DNA from: Streptomyces zaomyceticus
GTDB taxonomy: Bacteria; Actinomycetota; Actinomycetes; Streptomycetales; Streptomycetaceae
DNA length: 41,487 nt
Assembly (NCBI RefSeq): GCF_014656215.1
Contig: NZ_BNBZ01000046.1
Location: 1-41,487, forward strand
Direction: 5' to 3'
The notes beneath the pieces were generated by a model, which saw only the letters and a program-made list of their open reading frames with translations, was not told the DNA's origin and made no database searches. Within the stretch, counting starts at the first letter, position 1. Every line of letters begins with the position of its first letter. Of this stretch, positions 38,361 through 41,487 are shown piece by piece. The translations under genes and the position numbers were made by a program.

Positions 38361-38381
38361 GGGCCCTGACCGGAGCCCGGG
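38358..38381. terminator. Hairpin between convergent genes
   Basis: CCCGGGC (38358-38364) pairs with GCCCGGG (38375-38381) across ten bases. It stands just before the end of the minus-strand gene at 38383. Confidence 0.45.
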
Positions 38382-38382
38382 C

Positions 38383-38892
38383 TCAGCGCCGCTTGCGGCG
38401 CTTGAGCAGCAGTTTCGGCAGGCCGTGCGGCACGGGGTCGCGGGTCGTGGCCCCCGAGGGCAGCGGCACGGCGGCCAGGGAGCCGTCCGGCAGCTCCGTG
38501 GTCGAGGACCGGGGGTCGAGCCGCAGCACCCGGCACTCGCGCCCCCAGCGGCCCGTCATGGCCTCGCCGTCGGGCGCGTTGAGCCGCTTGCCCTTCAGTT
38601 CGGCGACCGCCGCGTCCCACTCCTCGGAGCCGTGGGCGAGCTCGCGCACGGTGGCCGTCCAGGCGACGAGCCGACCGCCCTTGTCCTTGCTGCGGACCGT
38701 CACCTCGGCCGTCCCGCCGTCCACCAGGCCGGGCAGCGGCTGCTCGCCGGGGCCGTCGCCGACGACGAACGCGGCGCCGTCGTGCCAGACGTGCCAGAGA
38801 GCCCGGGCCGGACCGGTGCCGCGGACCCACACCAGGCCGGACTTCTTGGTGGCCTCCTCGACGAGGGCGGACCCGAGCAGCTCTTCAGTCAT
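38383..38892 (-). CDS. Hypothetical protein, 169 residues
   Basis: A soluble protein with a beta-rich centre (VWVRGTGPARALWHVWHDGAAFVVG) and a very basic end (LLLKRRKRR). The first half recalls split-barrel flavin or F420-binding proteins, but I see no cofactor motif and assign none. TAGGCT (38905-38900) lies seven bases before the ATG and no ribosome site is present, so it is another probable leaderless gene. It is followed on its strand by no further gene, and upstream lies corA with a gap of 25 bases. Confidence 0.8.
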   Translation of the reverse strand: MTEELLGSALVEEATKKSGLVWVRGTGPARALWHVWHDGAAFVVGDGPGEQPLPGLVDGGTAEVTVRSKDKGGRLVAWTATVRELAHGSEEWDAAVAELKGKRLNAPDGEAMTGRWGRECRVLRLDPRSSTTELPDGSLAAVPLPSGATTRDPVPHGLPKLLLKRRKRR

Positions 38893-38917
38893 GGCCCGAA
38901 GCCTAGCCGCAGAGCCG

Positions 38918-40045
38918 CTACAGCCAGCCGTTGCGCTTGAGCGTGCGGTGGATGGTGAAGCAGACCGCGATGATGCCGGTCAGCACCATCGGATAGCCGT
39001 ACTTCCAGTGCAGCTCGGGCATGTGGTCGAAGTTCATGCCGTAGACGCCGCAGACCGCCGTGGGGACGGCGACGATCGCCGCCCAGGAGGTGATCTTGCG
39101 CATGTCCTCGTTCTGCGCGACGGTCGCCTGCGCCAGGTTGGCCTGGAGGATCGAGTTGAGGAGTTCGTCGAAGCCGACGACCTGCTCCTGGACGCGGGCG
39201 AGGTGGTCGGCGACGTCCCGGAAGTACTTCTGGATGTCGGGGTCGACGAGCCGCATCGGCCGCTCGGAGAGCAGCTGCATCGGGCGGAGCAGCGGAGTGA
39301 CGGCCCGCTTGAACTCCAGCACCTCGCGCTTCAGCTGGTAGATCCGGCCGGTGTCCGTACCGCGCGTCGAACCCTTTGCGGCCGGCGAGAAGACGTCGAT
39401 CTCCAGCTGGTCGATGTCGAGTTCGACCGCGTCGGCGACCGCGATGTAGCCGTCGACGACGTGGTCGGAGAGGGCGTGCAGCACGGCCGAGGGGCCCTTG
39501 GCGAGCAGTTCGGGCTCGCCCTGGAGGCGGTGCCGGAGGTTGCGCAGGGAGCCCTGGCCGCCGTGCCGGACGGTGATGACGAAGTCGGGGCCGGTGAAGC
39601 ACATGACCTCGCCGGTCTCGACGACCTCGCTGGTCGCGGTGAGTTCGGCGTGCTCGACGTAGTGGATCGTCTTGAACACGGTGAAGAGGGTGTCGTCGTA
39701 CCGCTCCAGCTTGGGCCGCTGGTGGGCGTGGACGGCGTCCTCGACGGCGAGCGGGTGCAGTCCGAACTCGGCCGCGATACCGGCGAATTCGGCCTCGGTC
39801 GGCTCGTGCAGGCCGATCCAGGCGAAGCCGCCGCTCTCCCGTACCTGGCTCATGGCGCCGCGCGGGGTGAGGCATTCGCGGTCGTCGACGCGGCGCCCGT
39901 CGCGGTAGACGGCGCAGTCGACCACGGCGCTGGAGGCCGTGTGGTCGCGGGTGGGGTCGTACGAGGTGTACGTGGTCGGGGTCTTGCGCAGGGGGTGCCG
40001 CAGGCTCGGGCGGACGGCGGCGCGCAGGTCACGGATCATCGACAT
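38918..40045 (-). CDS. corA: CorA-family magnesium/cobalt channel
   Basis: About 375 residues: a large cytoplasmic N-terminal domain with acidic and helical parts, then two C-terminal membrane segments. The selectivity motif YGMNF is present (AVCGVYGMNFDHMPELHWKYGY), followed by the second segment and the basic end KRNGWL. CorA forms pentamers that admit Mg2+ in a Mg-gated way. ATG 40045 is chosen because AAGGAG is eight bases upstream; ATG 40051 is only two bases from it. M. tuberculosis corA (Rv1239c) lies in the same conserved block. Confidence 0.94.
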   Translation of the reverse strand: MSMIRDLRAAVRPSLRHPLRKTPTTYTSYDPTRDHTASSAVVDCAVYRDGRRVDDRECLTPRGAMSQVRESGGFAWIGLHEPTEAEFAGIAAEFGLHPLAVEDAVHAHQRPKLERYDDTLFTVFKTIHYVEHAELTATSEVVETGEVMCFTGPDFVITVRHGGQGSLRNLRHRLQGEPELLAKGPSAVLHALSDHVVDGYIAVADAVELDIDQLEIDVFSPAAKGSTRGTDTGRIYQLKREVLEFKRAVTPLLRPMQLLSERPMRLVDPDIQKYFRDVADHLARVQEQVVGFDELLNSILQANLAQATVAQNEDMRKITSWAAIVAVPTAVCGVYGMNFDHMPELHWKYGYPMVLTGIIAVCFTIHRTLKRNGWL

Positions 40046-40051
40046 GGGCAT

Positions 40052-40460
40052 GCTCCTTCACGGAGAGGCCGTCGGCGAGCGTGGCACAGCCCGGAATGGG
40101 GACGTGGAGCTACGTCGTCCACAAAGCGGGCGGCACCGAGAGATCGCGGTGACGGCGTTCGCTACAGACAGGCAAAGGCGAGATGCTCTTCCGTCGTGCG
40201 AGATGCCGGGGAGGCGGGCCCCTACGGACAAGGGCCGGGAATCACCGGAGGTACGTACGCACCGGGCTCGGGTGCGGGGCGGAAGAGCGGCTGGTACTGC
40301 CCGATCGACTTCGGTCCATCGCAGCCCCACCTCCTCCGGCCGGTCCCTCGTGAGGGATGACGTGTGACGAGTAGTCGGGAGTTCGGGACTCCCGACCAGC
40401 GGCCAAGACTATCAGCCGACTGAGGGTCAATCCCTTCCTTTGCCCGTTCCATACGCGCTT
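40052..40460. other. Roughly 410-base divergent intergenic region with hairpins
   Basis: It separates corA from the suppressor-of-fused gene. It contains an 8-bp perfect hairpin (40374-40381 with 40389-40396, loop TTCGGGA) and a small hairpin at 40344-40357. Reading frames through it lack ribosome sites and typical codon bias. It must hold the corA promoter and could hold a leader or small RNA. Confidence 0.5.
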
Positions 40461-40466
40461 TATGCT
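40440..40466 (+). promoter_or_regulatory. Promoter of the suppressor-of-fused gene
   Basis: TTGCCC (40440-40445) and TATGCT (40461-40466) are separated by 15 bases. The -10 box lies six bases before the ATG, so the transcript should be leaderless. Confidence 0.5.
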
Positions 40467-40472
40467 CAACCC

Positions 40473-41057
40473 ATGGGAGAAGTTCTTGCTCTGGTCGAGG
40501 CTCGGTTGCGGACGGCGCTCGGAGAACCGGACGCGCGGGCCGCGGTGACGTTCCTCGGCACGGACCGGATCGAGGTGCTCCGCTTCATCGACGGCGACCT
40601 CGTGCGATACGCGACCCTCGGCATGTCCGCACAGCCGATGGCCGACCCGACCGCCGCGCTCGCCGACCCCGTCAAGGGGCCGCGCGCCGAGCTCGTCCTG
40701 ACCGTACGGGCCGGCCTCGCCGACACCGACAAGGTGCTGCGCCCGCTCGCCGTGCTCGCCGCGACCCCGCAGGTCGAGGGCGTGATCGTGGCGGCGGGCG
40801 CCTCGCTCGACGTCGGCGACCCGCTCTGGCCCGGCGCCGCCTTCAGCTCGGTCCTGGTCGCCGAGTCCGGCGGACTGGTCGAGGACCTGGAGCTCGACGA
40901 GCCCATGGACCCGGTGCGCTTCCTGCCGCTGCTCCCGATGACCTCGAACGAGGCGGCGTGGAAGCGGGTGCACGGGGCGCAGGCCCTGGAGGAGCGCTGG
41001 CTGACGCAGGGTACGGACCTGCGCGATCCGCTGCGCAGGTCCGTGAACCTGGACTGA
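40473..41057 (+). CDS. Suppressor of fused domain protein
   Basis: 194 residues matching the bacterial suppressor-of-fused (SUFU) domain, recognised from EVLRFIDGDLVRYATLGMSA and FLPLLPMTSNEAAWKRVHGAQAL. In animals SUFU controls Hedgehog signalling; in bacteria the role is unknown, although some are immunity proteins. No toxin gene stands next to it here, and Streptomyces copies at this core position look like housekeeping genes. The ATG at 40473 gives the family's usual start and leaderless spacing to the -10 box. Confidence 0.88.
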   Translation: MGEVLALVEARLRTALGEPDARAAVTFLGTDRIEVLRFIDGDLVRYATLGMSAQPMADPTAALADPVKGPRAELVLTVRAGLADTDKVLRPLAVLAATPQVEGVIVAAGASLDVGDPLWPGAAFSSVLVAESGGLVEDLELDEPMDPVRFLPLLPMTSNEAAWKRVHGAQALEERWLTQGTDLRDPLRRSVNLD

Positions 41058-41101
41058 CGGAAACCAGGCCGACAGGCGTTCCGCCGGCCGGGCCCCCGGG
41101 T

Positions 41102-41374
41102 TCAGGCGCGGGCGGCGGTCCTGCTGGCGATCAGGTTGGCGATCACCACGTAGACGATCGCCGGAATGCCGTAGTCGAGCAGCACCTGGAAGGTGTCCTG
41201 GGACACGCTGAAGAGCCCGATCGACCAGGCGGCGAGCCAGTCGGCGGCGCTGTGGAACCAGCCGACGACGGTGTTTCCCCGGTTGGCGTCGAGCAGGTCC
41301 AGGGCGATCCAGACGACCAGGATGCCCGCGAGGACGTGGGCCACGGTTCTTACGGCGGAGTCGATGCCTCTCAT
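41102..41374 (-). CDS. Small membrane protein, 90 residues
   Basis: Two or three membrane segments (AVRTVAHVLAGILVVWIALDLL; YGIPAIVYVVIANLIA, and a weaker one around WLAAWSIGLFSV). A conserved actinobacterial type with no known function; no motif besides DLLDANRGNTVVGWFH is evident. The ATG at 41374 lacks a strong ribosome site. It converges with the suppressor-of-fused gene, with 44 bases between the stops. Confidence 0.8.
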   Translation of the reverse strand: MRGIDSAVRTVAHVLAGILVVWIALDLLDANRGNTVVGWFHSAADWLAAWSIGLFSVSQDTFQVLLDYGIPAIVYVVIANLIASRTAARA

Positions 41375-41453
41375 GGGGTCCGTCTTGCCCGAGCTCCCGG
41401 GGGCAAACCGACCCGCGGCGTCCGTGCCGCCCGCAGGCCGGGCGGCGTTCGTC

Positions 41454-41487
41454 CGGCCCGCGGCCCGCGGCCCGCGGCCCGCGGCCT
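41454..41487. repeat. Heptamer repeat at the right edge
   Basis: CGGCCCG is repeated four times head to tail (41454-41481) and the array begins a fifth copy as the window ends. It lies upstream of the 90-residue membrane protein gene. Its full length cannot be seen here. Confidence 0.85.

Noticed and set aside
40196..40360. A GTG-started 54-codon frame containing GWYCPIDFGPSQPHLL in the corA gap
   Set aside because: It looks oddly protein-like but has no ribosome site at a good distance and no known relative; kept as non-coding.
40374..40396. Possible T arm of a second tRNA (GGGAG-TTCGGGA-CTCCC)
   Set aside because: The loop lacks the invariant A58 of T loops, and no D or anticodon arm can be placed beside it.
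40473..41057. Suppressor-of-fused protein as an immunity protein of a polymorphic toxin system
   Set aside because: No toxin, secretion or recombination gene is adjacent, and the gene seems to be a fixed core gene in Streptomyces.

Overview
The window is a stretch of high-GC actinobacterial chromosome, almost certainly from a Streptomyces species. The evidence is very high GC with strong third-position G/C bias, GTG and TTG starts, GGAGG ribosome sites, TANNNT -10 boxes, a mycothiol gene (mshB), and a gene order I recognise from Streptomyces. It reads as vegetative core. I see no insertion sequence, prophage, integrase, CRISPR array or biosynthetic cluster.

Layout. 1-6130: a five-gene dipeptide/oligopeptide ABC importer operon (lipoprotein, two permeases, two ATPases) between hairpin terminators. 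6180-9315: a polytopic membrane protein convergent with an S9 (DPP-IV-like) peptidase. 9497-13434: a 64-residue membrane protein, mshB, a small DUF6113-like membrane protein, and a large membrane-anchored protein with putative peptidoglycan-binding domains. 13552-16864: a DUF1304 protein, an AlkD-like protein, an unusual tRNA-like gene, a SirB1-like protein and an Rv0428c-type acetyltransferase. 16977-18500: fdxA and dapC. 18603-20358: two exported proteins. 20388-24336: dapE, a LOG protein, a FolP2-like protein, a DivIVA-like protein and the tag glycosylase. 24359-26857: a tandem pair of secreted repeat proteins. 26958-29068: a PaaG-like crotonase, a DUF3117 protein and an O-methyltransferase. 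29211-34051: an ECF sigma factor, its zinc anti-sigma factor, an HtrA protease, TatB and an unknown protein. 34170-41374: Mrp, DUF1003, MgtE_N/CBS, a lipoprotein, an unknown protein, CorA, a suppressor-of-fused protein and a small membrane protein.

The order mshB ... fdxA-dapC ... dapE-LOG-folP2-DivIVA-tag ... O-methyltransferase-sigE-rseA-htrA-tatB ... mrp ... MgtE_N ... corA matches the mycobacterial segment from about Rv1170 to Rv1239c, so this is an old conserved actinobacterial block. It joins lysine/peptidoglycan precursor synthesis (dapC, dapE), thiol redox (mshB), alkylation repair, and an envelope-stress module (ECF sigma, anti-sigma, HtrA, TatB).

The items most worth following are: a tRNA-like gene with a 9-bp acceptor helix and bulged U; a candidate autoregulatory ECF promoter before the sigma gene; an O-methyltransferase gene whose best-placed start codon is ATT; a FolP-like protein lacking the usual substrate-loop motif; an operator-like palindrome at the peptide importer; and twin secreted proteins built on an exact 150-bp repeat.
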